DNA from: Dehalococcoidia bacterium
Lineage (GTDB): Bacteria > Chloroflexota > Dehalococcoidia > Tepidiformales > Tepidiformaceae
Assembly (NCBI GenBank): GCA_020847985.1
Contig: JADLBC010000049.1
Coordinates: forward strand, 1-64,000
Direction of reading: 5' to 3'
DNA: 64,000 nucleotides
Numbering within the stretch: position 1 is the first letter of the stretch; every line of letters begins with the position of its first letter. The notes under the pieces are model-generated. The model was not told where the DNA came from and did no database searches. It was given only the letters and a program-made list of their open reading frames with translations. The position numbers and the translations under genes are program-made. This document shows positions 1-9,650 of this stretch, piece by piece.

Positions 1-75
1 CGAGCCCCACGAAACGGGCCAAGACCACATCCCCCGACGTGCGCCGGGCCGTACTCGTCCGGCCTGCACCCGCCA
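1..75 (-). CDS. Possible 5' end of a gene running off the left edge
   Basis: An ATG at 75 (minus strand) opens a frame without stops to the window edge (25 codons, starting MAGAGRTSTARR and containing GDVVLARFVGL). Its codon ends are mostly G or C like the neighbouring genes. It would lie downstream of the VOC gene on the same strand. The fragment is too short to recognise a family, and a chance open frame in GC-rich DNA is quite possible. Confidence 0.25.
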
Positions 76-130
76 TCTCTGCTTAGATCGCGCGCCGCCG
101 ACCCCTTTTTCAGCACCCTGCTAGCTGCTA

Positions 131-217
131 GCTGTTAGCTGTTGGCTCTTAGCGTGACCACGTTCGGCCCTCCGGGGCGCTCCGCGGTGACGGGGTCTCC
201 CGCCAACAGCTAACAGC
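131..217. repeat. Inverted repeat built from GCTGTTA units
   Basis: Two 16-base arms, 131-146 (GCTGTTAGCTGTTGGC) and 202-217 (its exact reverse complement), enclose 55 bases. Further partial copies of the same unit flank them (GCTAGCTGCTA before, GGCTAACAGC after, at 222-231). The element sits directly behind the stop of the VOC gene, so its RNA could fold into a hairpin at the 3' end of that transcript. Such GCTGTTA/TAACAGC heptamer strings look like a dispersed intergenic repeat, but only this one copy was seen in the window. Confidence 0.6.
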
Positions 218-233
218 CATCGGCTAACAGCTT

Positions 234-1100
234 CTAATGCGCTCTATAGCGCGCGGCAGCGCCCTCGCCCGCAAGCTCCGGCCGGCCGCTCCAGACCCAG
301 GCGAAGTTCGTCTTGCTGACGCCCATCAGCATCCCGTGAAGCGCGCTCGGATGGATGAAGAGGCCGTCCTCGGGCGGGCGGTCCGCGTTGTCGGTGAAGC
401 GGGCGTCGCGCGCGCGCAGCCGTGCGGCGAGCGCGGGCACGTCGTCCGTTTCGATGTAGCACATGTAAAGGCCCGGGCCGCGGCGCTGGTAGAAGCGGTC
501 CATCGCCAGGCCGCCCGAGGTCTGCGTGATCTCGATGCGGTCCAGCTGTGCCGGCGGGTCAAAGAGCGTGAGCGTGCCCGTGTAGCCGTAAAGCGTGCTC
601 TCGATCGGCGAGTAGCGCGTGGGGTCGAGCGCGAAGATGCGGGTGTAGAGCGCCGCCGTATCCTGCCAATCCGCCACCGGGTTCGTGACTTCGTACAGGC
701 AGCGAATGTGTCCGATCGACTCGCGCGCTTCATCGCGCACGATCGTCGTGGGCATGCCGTGCGTGGCGTCCGCGGCCAGCACGAGGGCGTCACCTTCGGA
801 CGCGAACGACACCTGCTGCGAGTCCAGGTGACGCGCCATCGCGGGGAGGTCCGGCGTGGCGAAGACCGCACCGTAGAGGCCGCCGCGCCGTTCCCGCGCG
901 AACGACTCGATGGGGCCCGGCCCGGCCGGCTCAAGCAGCTCGAACAGGCTGATGCCCGCCTGCACGGTTGTGCGGTGGGCATTGAGCAGCGCGGACGTGT
1001 CTTCGCCCACCTGCCGGGCGCCGAAGAGCGCGCTGAAGGTCTCGACCGCCGCGGCGCGATCTTCGACCACAACCTGGACACGATCGACCCGTGAGAGCAT
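234..1100 (-). CDS. VOC-family (glyoxalase/dioxygenase-like) protein, two domains
   Basis: This 288-residue protein looks like two vicinal-oxygen-chelate half-modules in tandem. The first (about 3-115) begins with the typical beta strand RVDRVQVVVED followed by a helix (AVETFSALFGA). The second (about 130-270) repeats the pattern with LYEVTNPVADWQDTAALYTRIF and ends with an FIHPSALHGMLMGV strand. VOC proteins bind a metal through His/Glu and catalyse isomerisation, epimerisation or ring opening; the substrate here cannot be told. The FIHPSALHG stretch resembles lactoylglutathione-lyase and methylmalonyl-CoA-epimerase-like members. It stands alone and is followed by the GCTGTTA inverted repeat. 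Confidence 0.75.
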   Translation of the reverse strand: MLSRVDRVQVVVEDRAAAVETFSALFGARQVGEDTSALLNAHRTTVQAGISLFELLEPAGPGPIESFARERRGGLYGAVFATPDLPAMARHLDSQQVSFASEGDALVLAADATHGMPTTIVRDEARESIGHIRCLYEVTNPVADWQDTAALYTRIFALDPTRYSPIESTLYGYTGTLTLFDPPAQLDRIEITQTSGGLAMDRFYQRRGPGLYMCYIETDDVPALAARLRARDARFTDNADRPPEDGLFIHPSALHGMLMGVSKTNFAWVWSGRPELAGEGAAARYRAH

Positions 1101-1183
1101 CGAAGCCTCCGGCGGGAAGGGCCGCCTGTCCGCCTATTCTGCACCCTCACCCCCGCGACGGGGCGGGTGGGCGCCGCGCGGGC

Positions 1184-1189
1184 TACCAT
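1184..1189 (+). promoter_or_regulatory. Candidate -10 element of rarA
   Basis: TACCAT lies 20 bases before the rarA ATG and fits the GGTAnnnT-like -10 pattern repeated before many genes here. A ribosome-binding site (AAGGAG, 1199-1204) follows, so this mRNA would have a short leader of roughly 14 bases. No clear -35 is visible. Confidence 0.4.
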
Positions 1190-1209
1190 GGCCCTGACAA
1201 GGAGCCGAA

Positions 1210-2607
1210 ATGGGACGTGGCCGCACGGGACGCGCGAATGGCCCGGCCGGGGTCCAGCCTTCGCTCATCGGGGGCGCCAACGAGCCGCCGCCCGCCGATG
1301 CTCCGCTCGCCGCGCGAATGCGTCCGCGCACGCTCGAGGAGTTCGCCGGGCAGGAGAAGGCGATCGGCCCGGGTTCGATGCTTCGGTCGGCGGTCGAACG
1401 CGGCACGCTGCCTTCGGTCATCCTCTGGGGCCCACCCGGCTGCGGGAAGACCACCCTCGCGCGGCTGCTCGCGAGCCACGTCTCGGCGGAGTTCGTCGCC
1501 ATCTCGGCCGTTTCGTCGGGCGTCGCCGACCTGCGAAGGGTGGTGGCCGAAGCCGCGACCAGGCGCGCGACAGGTGTTCGCACCGTCGTTTTCATCGATG
1601 AGATCCACCGCTTTAACAAAGCCCAGCAGGACGTGATCCTGCCCTACGTCGAGGACGGCACGTTCACACTCATCGGCGCGACCACAGAGAACCCGTCGTT
1701 CGAAGTCGTGGCGCCGCTCCTCAGCCGGGCGCGGGTGGTGCGGCTCCTCGGGCTCGATGAAGCCGCCCTGGGGCGCGTGGTCGATGGCGCGCTTCGGGAC
1801 GAGGAGCGCGGACTGGGTGACAGGCTGCTTTCGCTCGCGCCCGATGCGCGGGCACTGCTGCTGCAGGGCGCGAACGGCGACGGCCGCGCCGCGCTCACCG
1901 CGCTCGAAATCGCCGCCGGGATGACGCCCGAAGGGGGCGTGATCGGCGTGCCCGAGGTGCAGCAGGCGCTCCAGGACCGGCGCCCCTACCACGACCGCCA
2001 GGCCGACTACCACTACGACACCGTCTCCGCGTTCATCAAGTCCATTCGCGGGTCCGACCCGGATGCGACGCTCTACTGGCTCGCGCGCATGCTGGAGGCG
2101 GGCGAAGAGCCCCTGTTCATCGTCCGCCGCATGGTCATCGCCGCCGCCGAGGATGTCGGGCTGGCCGACCCGCGGGCGCTGATGCTGGCCGTTTCGTGCC
2201 AGCAGGCCGTGCACTTCGTCGGCATGCCCGAGGGCTGGATCCCGATGGCGGAGTGCGCCACCTATCTCGCGCTCGCACCGAAGAGCAACAGCGCCTACGC
2301 GGGCTACCAGCGCGCGAAGGAGGCCGCTATCGCGACGGCGCATCTCCCCGTGCCGATGCACCTCCGGAACGCGCCCACGGGGCTCATGAAAGGCATGGGC
2401 TACGGCGCCGGCTACCGGTACGCGCACAACGAGCCGGGGCACTTCGCGCAGGGTGAACGATATTTGCCGGAAGACCTGGGGGTGGCACAATTTTACGACC
2501 CCGGCAGCCTCGGTTTCGAAGCTGCCGCCGCCGCGCGCCTGCGCGCCCTGGGCGGCCTTGCACACGAACTTCCGGGATCCGAACCCGGGACAGGGAGACC
2601 AGAGTAG
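1210..2607 (+). CDS. rarA: Replication-associated recombination protein A (RarA/MgsA AAA+ ATPase)
   Basis: A 465-residue clamp-loader-like AAA+ ATPase, near the usual family length of about 440. After a short variable N-terminus comes RMRPRTLEEFAGQEK, then Walker A GPPGCGKTT (74-82), Walker B with DEIHRFNKAQQD (near 120), sensor 1 TTENPSFEV, and the RarA-specific C-terminal half (SAFIKSIRGSDPDATLYWLARML). RarA/MgsA/WRNIP1 proteins act at stalled replication forks and in recombination. The start is supported by AAGGAG five bases before the ATG. The stop codon abuts the ATG of the next gene, so the two are probably co-transcribed and translationally linked. Confidence 0.95.
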   Translation: MGRGRTGRANGPAGVQPSLIGGANEPPPADAPLAARMRPRTLEEFAGQEKAIGPGSMLRSAVERGTLPSVILWGPPGCGKTTLARLLASHVSAEFVAISAVSSGVADLRRVVAEAATRRATGVRTVVFIDEIHRFNKAQQDVILPYVEDGTFTLIGATTENPSFEVVAPLLSRARVVRLLGLDEAALGRVVDGALRDEERGLGDRLLSLAPDARALLLQGANGDGRAALTALEIAAGMTPEGGVIGVPEVQQALQDRRPYHDRQADYHYDTVSAFIKSIRGSDPDATLYWLARMLEAGEEPLFIVRRMVIAAAEDVGLADPRALMLAVSCQQAVHFVGMPEGWIPMAECATYLALAPKSNSAYAGYQRAKEAAIATAHLPVPMHLRNAPTGLMKGMGYGAGYRYAHNEPGHFAQGERYLPEDLGVAQFYDPGSLGFEAAAAARLRALGGLAHELPGSEPGTGRPE

Positions 2608-2955
2608 ATGCCCCTCCGAATTGACTTCATGTACTCCAAGAGCACGGGCCGCGGCAAGGATGCCGAGGAAGCCCTCAGCCAGGCCATCGAAGCCACCGAA
2701 GCCGACGCCGAAGTCGTTTACACCGAGGTCATGGACAGCGAGGACGCCAAGACGAAGAAGTTCCTCGGTTCGCCCAGCATTCGCGTGAACGGCATCGATG
2801 TCGAGTACGGCGAGCGCGAACCGGACGAGTACCAGGCCGGCACCCGCTACTACAACAGCATGGCCGGCTGGAAGCCGTTCCCGCACGCGAAGATGATCGC
2901 GAACATGATCATCGAAGTGCAGCAGCGCATCGCCGCGAAGCAGGCCCAGGGCTAA
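2608..2955 (+). CDS. Small thioredoxin-fold-like protein lacking CXXC
   Basis: A 115-residue protein. The FLGSPSIRVNGIDVEYGER segment (res. 54-72) resembles the strand and cis-proline loop of a family of small thioredoxin-like proteins (DUF2703/alkylmercury-lyase-associated type), in which the N-terminus normally has a CxxC-like active site after the first strand. Here that position reads MYSKSTGRGKDAEEAL and has no cysteine, so a redox role is unlikely. A role in binding or protein contact is possible. The ATG directly follows the rarA stop codon, with an AGGGAG ribosome-binding site inside rarA (2591-2596). Confidence 0.6.
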   Translation: MPLRIDFMYSKSTGRGKDAEEALSQAIEATEADAEVVYTEVMDSEDAKTKKFLGSPSIRVNGIDVEYGEREPDEYQAGTRYYNSMAGWKPFPHAKMIANMIIEVQQRIAAKQAQG

Positions 2956-2966
2956 CACCCCTCCCC

Positions 2967-3338
2967 ATGGACGCCGCGACGGAGGCGGTGCTCGGTGCGA
3001 ACGCGGCGTTCTATGCCGCCTTCAACGACCGGGACACCGCCTCCATGGATGTCATCTGGGCGCGCCGCGTCCCGGTTTCGTGCATCCACCCCCGGGGGAA
3101 CCTGCTCACGACGCGCGGGCAGGTCATGGCCAGCTGGTTCGCGCTTCTCGCCAATCCCGCGCAAGCGCGCATCGTGGCCGGCGGTGAGTGTGTCTCCGTT
3201 CATGGGGATGTGGCCATCGTCGCCTGCCGCGAACTGGTGGCCGGGACGCCGGTCGTCGCCACGAACGTCTTCGTGCTCGAGGACGGCCACTGGCGGCTGG
3301 CTCACCACCACGGCAGCCTCGTCGAGTTGGAGTCCTGA
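2967..3338 (+). CDS. NTF2-like (SnoaL-type) protein
   Basis: A 123-residue protein with the cone-shaped NTF2/SnoaL_3 pattern: helices VLGANAAFYAAFNDRDTASMD, the CIHPRGNLLTTRG segment with a helix (MASWFALL), then three strands ending in NVFVLEDGHWRLAHHHGS. This family contains stress-related and steroid-isomerase-like proteins; many are called ketosteroid-isomerase homologues without known substrate. It follows the thioredoxin-like gene after 11 bases. Its TGA overlaps the ATG of the next frame (TGATG at 3336-3340), which implies coupled translation. Confidence 0.85.
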   Translation: MDAATEAVLGANAAFYAAFNDRDTASMDVIWARRVPVSCIHPRGNLLTTRGQVMASWFALLANPAQARIVAGGECVSVHGDVAIVACRELVAGTPVVATNVFVLEDGHWRLAHHHGSLVELES

Positions 3339-3672
3339 TGGCCGGACGCCGAGCGTTCGAAGTGCTCGATGCGGCGCGGTTACCGCCATCGCGGACCTTT
3401 TCGGTGTCGAAGCGGCCGTCGAGCCGTACTCCCCCGATGGGACGCCCGTGTACCGGATCACCCCCGCGGGTGCCGCCGACGGCGTCGCGATGGTGCTCTG
3501 GCCGTCCCTTCGTCGCGTGGACGTGACCAGCACCGGCAATCACGCCTGGGTGCTGAAGAACGTGGGTGCCGTCGAAATCATCGAGGGCGTCGAGGCGGTC
3601 TTTCACCCCGCGGAAGGCACGGGCTTCCTCTTCGTCTCCGTGAACGGCTGGATCAACATGGTGATGGGCTGA
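3338..3672 (+). pseudogene. Uncharacterised gene with apparent one-base frameshift
   Basis: The ATG at 3338 overlaps the previous stop (TGATG) and opens a plausible N-terminus, MAGRRAFEVLDAA. After about 13-14 codons (near 3370-3385) the coherent protein switches to another frame, which reads AVTAIADLFGVEAAVEPYSP and continues to the stop at 3672 with WINMVMG at the end. That downstream frame has no ATG start; its first in-frame GTG is at 3448. Adding one base in the GCGGCGCGG stretch would join both parts into a protein of about 111 residues. It may be a real lesion, a sequencing error, or a programmed shift. No family was recognised. Confidence 0.6.
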
Positions 3673-3675
3673 GCG

Positions 3676-4299
3676 TCAGCCCCGGTCGATGCGCGTGACG
3701 ATGCCTTCGAGGTGGCAGGTGTCGTTGTGACGCACGATCACGAGCCGCCCGCCGGCATCCCGCGCGATCTCGGTCACCGAGCAGTTCGCTGCCTCGAAGA
3801 GGCCCCGGTGGCGCGGCCCGAGGCCCACGACGATCTGGCATATCGCACCGACCACGCCTCCGTGCGCGACCGCGACCGTGGTTCCGCCCATCGCCCGGAG
3901 TTCATCGAGCACGCCATGCAGGCGTTCGTGAAAGACGCCGCGGCCCTCTTCGCCCGGGTAGGGCAGCCGTTCGCCTCGGCGGCGCGCCTCCGCGATTTCG
4001 GGGAAGCGTTCGCGAATCTGCGCGGCCGTGAGCCCGCTCGCCTCGCCGATGTCGTATTCCTTAAGGCCGTCGCGGTACTCCACCGGTACGCCGAGGCACT
4101 CGCCGATCGCTCGCGCGGTGTCGGCGGCGCGTCTCAGCGGGCTGGAGACGATGCGGTGGACCTCTTCGCGCGCCAGCCGCTCGGCCGTGACGCGCGCCTG
4201 CAGCACCCCCAGCTCCGTGAGGCCGAAATCCATCGAGCCCTGGACGATCCCGGCGGCGTTGCCTTCCGATTGTCCGTGGCGAACGAGCAGGAGTCGCAC
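3676..4299 (-). CDS. Histidine phosphatase family protein (phosphoglycerate-mutase-like)
   Basis: A 207-residue member of the branch-1 histidine phosphatase superfamily. The phospho-histidine motif LLVRHGQSEGN lies at the N-terminus, SSPLRRAADTA carries the second arginine, EYDIGEASGLT the conserved glutamate, and VAHGGVVGAI the second catalytic histidine. Such proteins include phosphoglycerate mutases, alpha-ribazole phosphatases and broad-range phosphatases; the substrate is not clear. No ATG is available close to the motif, so the GTG at 4299, giving VRLLLVRHG, is the likely start. It lies 32 bases behind the hpt stop and is probably co-transcribed with it. Confidence 0.85.
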   Translation of the reverse strand: MRLLLVRHGQSEGNAAGIVQGSMDFGLTELGVLQARVTAERLAREEVHRIVSSPLRRAADTARAIGECLGVPVEYRDGLKEYDIGEASGLTAAQIRERFPEIAEARRRGERLPYPGEEGRGVFHERLHGVLDELRAMGGTTVAVAHGGVVGAICQIVVGLGPRHRGLFEAANCSVTEIARDAGGRLVIVRHNDTCHLEGIVTRIDRG

Positions 4300-4331
4300 C
4301 CGACGAGTATCGGTCTCGATGGGCGAACCGG

Positions 4332-4853
4332 CTACGCCCCCGGGGCGCCACCCGCTTCGTCGAGCACCGCGACGAAGGGCAGGTTCCGGTACTGCTGGTC
4401 CAGGTCGAGGCCGTATCCGACCACGAACGCGTCCGGGACTTCGAAGCCGGTGTAGCGCCCCGGGGTACCCCCTCCGGAAGGCTTCCACAGCAGCGTACAC
4501 ACCTCGACGGAGCGGGCGCCTCCGGCCATGAGCATCCCCGCCGCGCGCGCGGTCGTCGCCCCGCGTTCGATGATGTCCTCGACGAGCAGCACATCCGCAC
4601 CCTCGACCGGATCGAACGGCCCGGCGAGCATTTCCACCGCGCCGCCCGTCTCGCCCGCGTAGCTGCGAAGCGCCATCACATCGATGCGCACGGGCAGGTC
4701 GATGGCGCGGGCGAGGTCGGCGAGGAAGCAGAACGACCCTCGCAGCACGCCGACGAGGACCAGGCCCGGCGAATCCCGGTAATCGCGCGAGATCTCATGG
4801 CCCAGTTCGCGCACCCGCATCGCGATGGCGCCGGCCGAGATCAGTTCGCGCAT
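4332..4853 (-). CDS. hpt: Hypoxanthine(-guanine) phosphoribosyltransferase
   Basis: A 173-residue purine-salvage phosphoribosyltransferase that would convert hypoxanthine or guanine plus PRPP to the nucleotide. It shows the loop LVGVLRGSFCFLADL (about 32-46), the long flexible-loop motif MALRSYAGE, the PRPP-binding motif LLVEDIIERGAT and the C-terminal base-binding part VVGYGLDLDQQYRNLPFV. The ATG at 4853 (MRELISAGAIAMRV) fits family N-termini; an ATG further upstream would add residues not expected in the family. It is divergent from the M16 protease gene across 80 bases. Confidence 0.93.
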   Translation of the reverse strand: MRELISAGAIAMRVRELGHEISRDYRDSPGLVLVGVLRGSFCFLADLARAIDLPVRIDVMALRSYAGETGGAVEMLAGPFDPVEGADVLLVEDIIERGATTARAAGMLMAGGARSVEVCTLLWKPSGGGTPGRYTGFEVPDAFVVGYGLDLDQQYRNLPFVAVLDEAGGAPGA

Positions 4854-4899
4854 GGGGGAAGTATCGCCGTGCGTCGCGTAACGCGGCGGCCGCGTGCGG

Positions 4900-4905
4900 T
4901 ACCAT
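4900..4905 (+). promoter_or_regulatory. Candidate -10 element of the M16 protease gene
   Basis: GCGGTACCAT puts TACCAT at 4900-4905, 28 bases before the GTG at 4934. GGAG at 4923-4926 serves as ribosome-binding site. The element matches the GGTAnnnT-like -10 pattern found before other genes. Confidence 0.4.
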
Positions 4906-4933
4906 CGCTGCACTTCCCGTCCCGGAGCAGCGC

Positions 4934-7693
<2,760 letters not shown>

Positions 7694-7785
7694 CGTGTTC
7701 AGTTTTGAACGGTGAGGCGCGCCCCCGGCGGTGAAATCGGCGATTCACGCGGCTCACACTATGGCCGCTTCCCGCCGCCTGCTGG

Positions 7786-7791
7786 TAGGCT
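7786..7791 (+). promoter_or_regulatory. Candidate extended -10 for a leaderless MFS transporter mRNA
   Basis: CTGGTAGGCT places TAGGCT at 7786-7791 preceded by TGG (extended -10). The GTG at 7800 starts 9 bases after it, roughly at the expected transcription start. This supports GTG 7800 as a leaderless start. Confidence 0.4.
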
Positions 7792-7799
7792 GCGAGGAC

Positions 7800-9074
7800 G
7801 TGACCACCTTCGGCCTCGGATCGTTTCTCACGCGGAAGGCGCCCGTTCTGGCCGAACGGCAGTACCGCCTGCTCTTCACCGGCACGACGCTCGCGCAGCT
7901 CGCCTTCGGCATGATGCAGGTCGTCCAGGGGAAGATCGCGTTCGACCTCACGGGCAAGAACAGCGCCGTCGGGCTCGTCGCGCTCGGCACAGGCATCTCG
8001 ATGCTCGCGCTCGGCCCCATCGGCGGCAGCCTCAGCGACCGCATGTCGAAGCGGCGGCTGCTCATGTTTAGCCAATCGATGATCGGCCTGCTGTTCGCGG
8101 TCATCGGCGTGCTCGTCATCAGCGGCGCCATCACCATCTGGATGCTGACGGCCGGCACGCTCGTCCTGGGCGGCATGTTCGCCATCATGGGCCCGACTCG
8201 CCAGGCATGGATCGCCGAACTGCTGCCGGGCCCGAAGCTCGCCAGCGGCGTCGCGCTCCAGCAGCTGACAATCAACGCCACGCGCATCGTCGGGCCGTTG
8301 CTGGCGGGCGCGCTCGTCGCGATCTCGTGGGTCGATAGCGGCGGAACGTACATCGTGATGACGCTCCTCTTCGCTGTAACCGTGACGATGCTCGCGCAGA
8401 TGCAGCCCACGCAGCCGCGAACCGGCGGCCCCCGCACCTCCCTTTGGACCGATGTCCGCGAAGGCGCCGCCTACGTCTGGAACGAACGCCAGCTACGGCT
8501 GCTGGCACTGACGTTCGTGGGCGTGGTGGTCACGGGGTTTTCGTACCAGACGATCGTGCCGGGGCTGCTGGAGAACGTGCTCGGCCAATCCACCAACAAG
8601 CTTGGCCTCGTCTACGGGTCGGCCGCGACCGGCGGGATCGGCACGACGCTGTACCTGGCGGGGCGCGACAACGTGCTCGTGGCGCGGCGGCTGATGCTCA
8701 TGTTCGGCCTCACGCTCGCGGCCAGCATGCTCTGCCTCGCGATGTCGCCGAACCTCCCCATCGCCCTCGTGAGCGCGGCGATGATCGGCGCCTCATCCAG
8801 CGGTTTCCAACTGCTGAACAACGTGAGCCTGATGCAGACCTCGCGACCGGAGTACTTCGGCCGCGTCATGTCGCTGACGATGATGGCGTTCGGCGTGAAC
8901 TCGCTCATGGCCTTCCCCATCGGCGCCTTCGCCGACGGTGCGGGCGAACGTCTGACGCTGGCCGTGCTGGGGGTGGGCTGCGCGTGCGTCGTGTCGGTCG
9001 GGGCGGCGATGGGCCGTTTCGTGCCCCTCAAGCTGCCGGTCGAAGCCGGGAGCGCCGCGGCGGGTGGCCGGTGA
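7800..9074 (+). CDS. MFS transporter (MFS_3/EntS-like)
   Basis: A polytopic membrane protein of about 424 residues with 11-12 predicted transmembrane helices. The cytoplasmic loop GGSLSDRMSKRR matches MFS motif A. The overall pattern (RYRLLFTGTTLAQLAFGMMQV at the start of helix 1) resembles the MFS_3/EntS exporter group, often drug or siderophore exporters; substrate unknown. The frame could also start at GTG 7731 or ATG 7761, which would add a poorly convincing leader. GTG 7800 is preferred because a -10-like element lies 9 bases upstream and the protein then begins close to helix 1. It ends 45 bases before the DinB-like gene. Confidence 0.85.
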   Translation: MTTFGLGSFLTRKAPVLAERQYRLLFTGTTLAQLAFGMMQVVQGKIAFDLTGKNSAVGLVALGTGISMLALGPIGGSLSDRMSKRRLLMFSQSMIGLLFAVIGVLVISGAITIWMLTAGTLVLGGMFAIMGPTRQAWIAELLPGPKLASGVALQQLTINATRIVGPLLAGALVAISWVDSGGTYIVMTLLFAVTVTMLAQMQPTQPRTGGPRTSLWTDVREGAAYVWNERQLRLLALTFVGVVVTGFSYQTIVPGLLENVLGQSTNKLGLVYGSAATGGIGTTLYLAGRDNVLVARRLMLMFGLTLAASMLCLAMSPNLPIALVSAAMIGASSSGFQLLNNVSLMQTSRPEYFGRVMSLTMMAFGVNSLMAFPIGAFADGAGERLTLAVLGVGCACVVSVGAAMGRFVPLKLPVEAGSAAAGGR

Positions 9075-9106
9075 CAGGCTCGCATTGGTGCTTCGGCGAG
9101 CGTTGG

Positions 9107-9112
9107 TATAGC
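9107..9112 (+). promoter_or_regulatory. Candidate extended -10 for a leaderless dinB-like mRNA
   Basis: GTTGGTATAGCC puts TATAGC at 9107-9112 with TGG before it; TTGGTG (9085-9090) is a possible -35 with a 16-base spacer. The ATG at 9120 lies 8 bases after the element, that is, at the expected transcription start, and no ribosome-binding site precedes it. Confidence 0.55.
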
Positions 9113-9119
9113 CCGCGGC

Positions 9120-9641
9120 ATGCCGTCCTCGCCTGATTCCCCGCTGCCCTACATGCTCGCCTGCCACCACTGGGCGACGCTCGAACTCATCGCCTTCTGC
9201 GAGGCGCAGCCCGCGGCGGTGCTCGAGGCCGTGCGCCCCGGCGTCTACGGCGCCATCCCGGCCACGCTCGCGCACCTCGTCGCGAGCGAGCGGAACTTCC
9301 TCCTTGCGCTCCTGGAACACGAACCGGAAGACGTTCCCCCGGCCGATGAGGCGATGACACTGGCGCGGACCGCCGAGGTCGTGCGGGCGCTCGCCGCGCG
9401 CTGGCAGACCTACGCGGCGAACCCGGAGCCAATCGATGCCTACCGCTTCCACCCGCGCGGCGCGGTTCGCATCGCGCCCATCCTCGCGCAGACGATGAAC
9501 CACGGCAGCGAACACCGTGCCGAGGTTGCGACCATCCTCGGCGCGTCGGGCATTCAGCCGCCCACGCTGCACCCGTGGGCGTACGAATTCATGCTGCAGG
9601 CGCGCTCGGGAGGCCCGCCCGCGCCGCCGCCGGCGCCGTAG
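9120..9641 (+). CDS. DinB/YfiT-family putative metal-dependent protein
   Basis: A 173-residue four-helix-bundle protein of the DinB superfamily. The usual metal triad is represented by a histidine in the first helix (MLACHHWATLEL), one in LAHLVASERNF and one in the MNHGSEHRAEVATIL helix. DinB-type proteins include thiol (mycothiol/bacillithiol) S-transferases and damage-inducible proteins of unknown role. The C-terminus is a short Gly/Pro/Ala tail. No ribosome-binding site is seen and the -10 element at 9107-9112 suggests a leaderless message. Confidence 0.85.
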   Translation: MPSSPDSPLPYMLACHHWATLELIAFCEAQPAAVLEAVRPGVYGAIPATLAHLVASERNFLLALLEHEPEDVPPADEAMTLARTAEVVRALAARWQTYAANPEPIDAYRFHPRGAVRIAPILAQTMNHGSEHRAEVATILGASGIQPPTLHPWAYEFMLQARSGGPPAPPPAP

Positions 9642-9650
9642 GCTCGCTGC

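Noticed and set aside
121-233. CRISPR-like array
   Set aside because: The units are seven-base strings in inverted orientation without regular spacers, and no cas gene is present.
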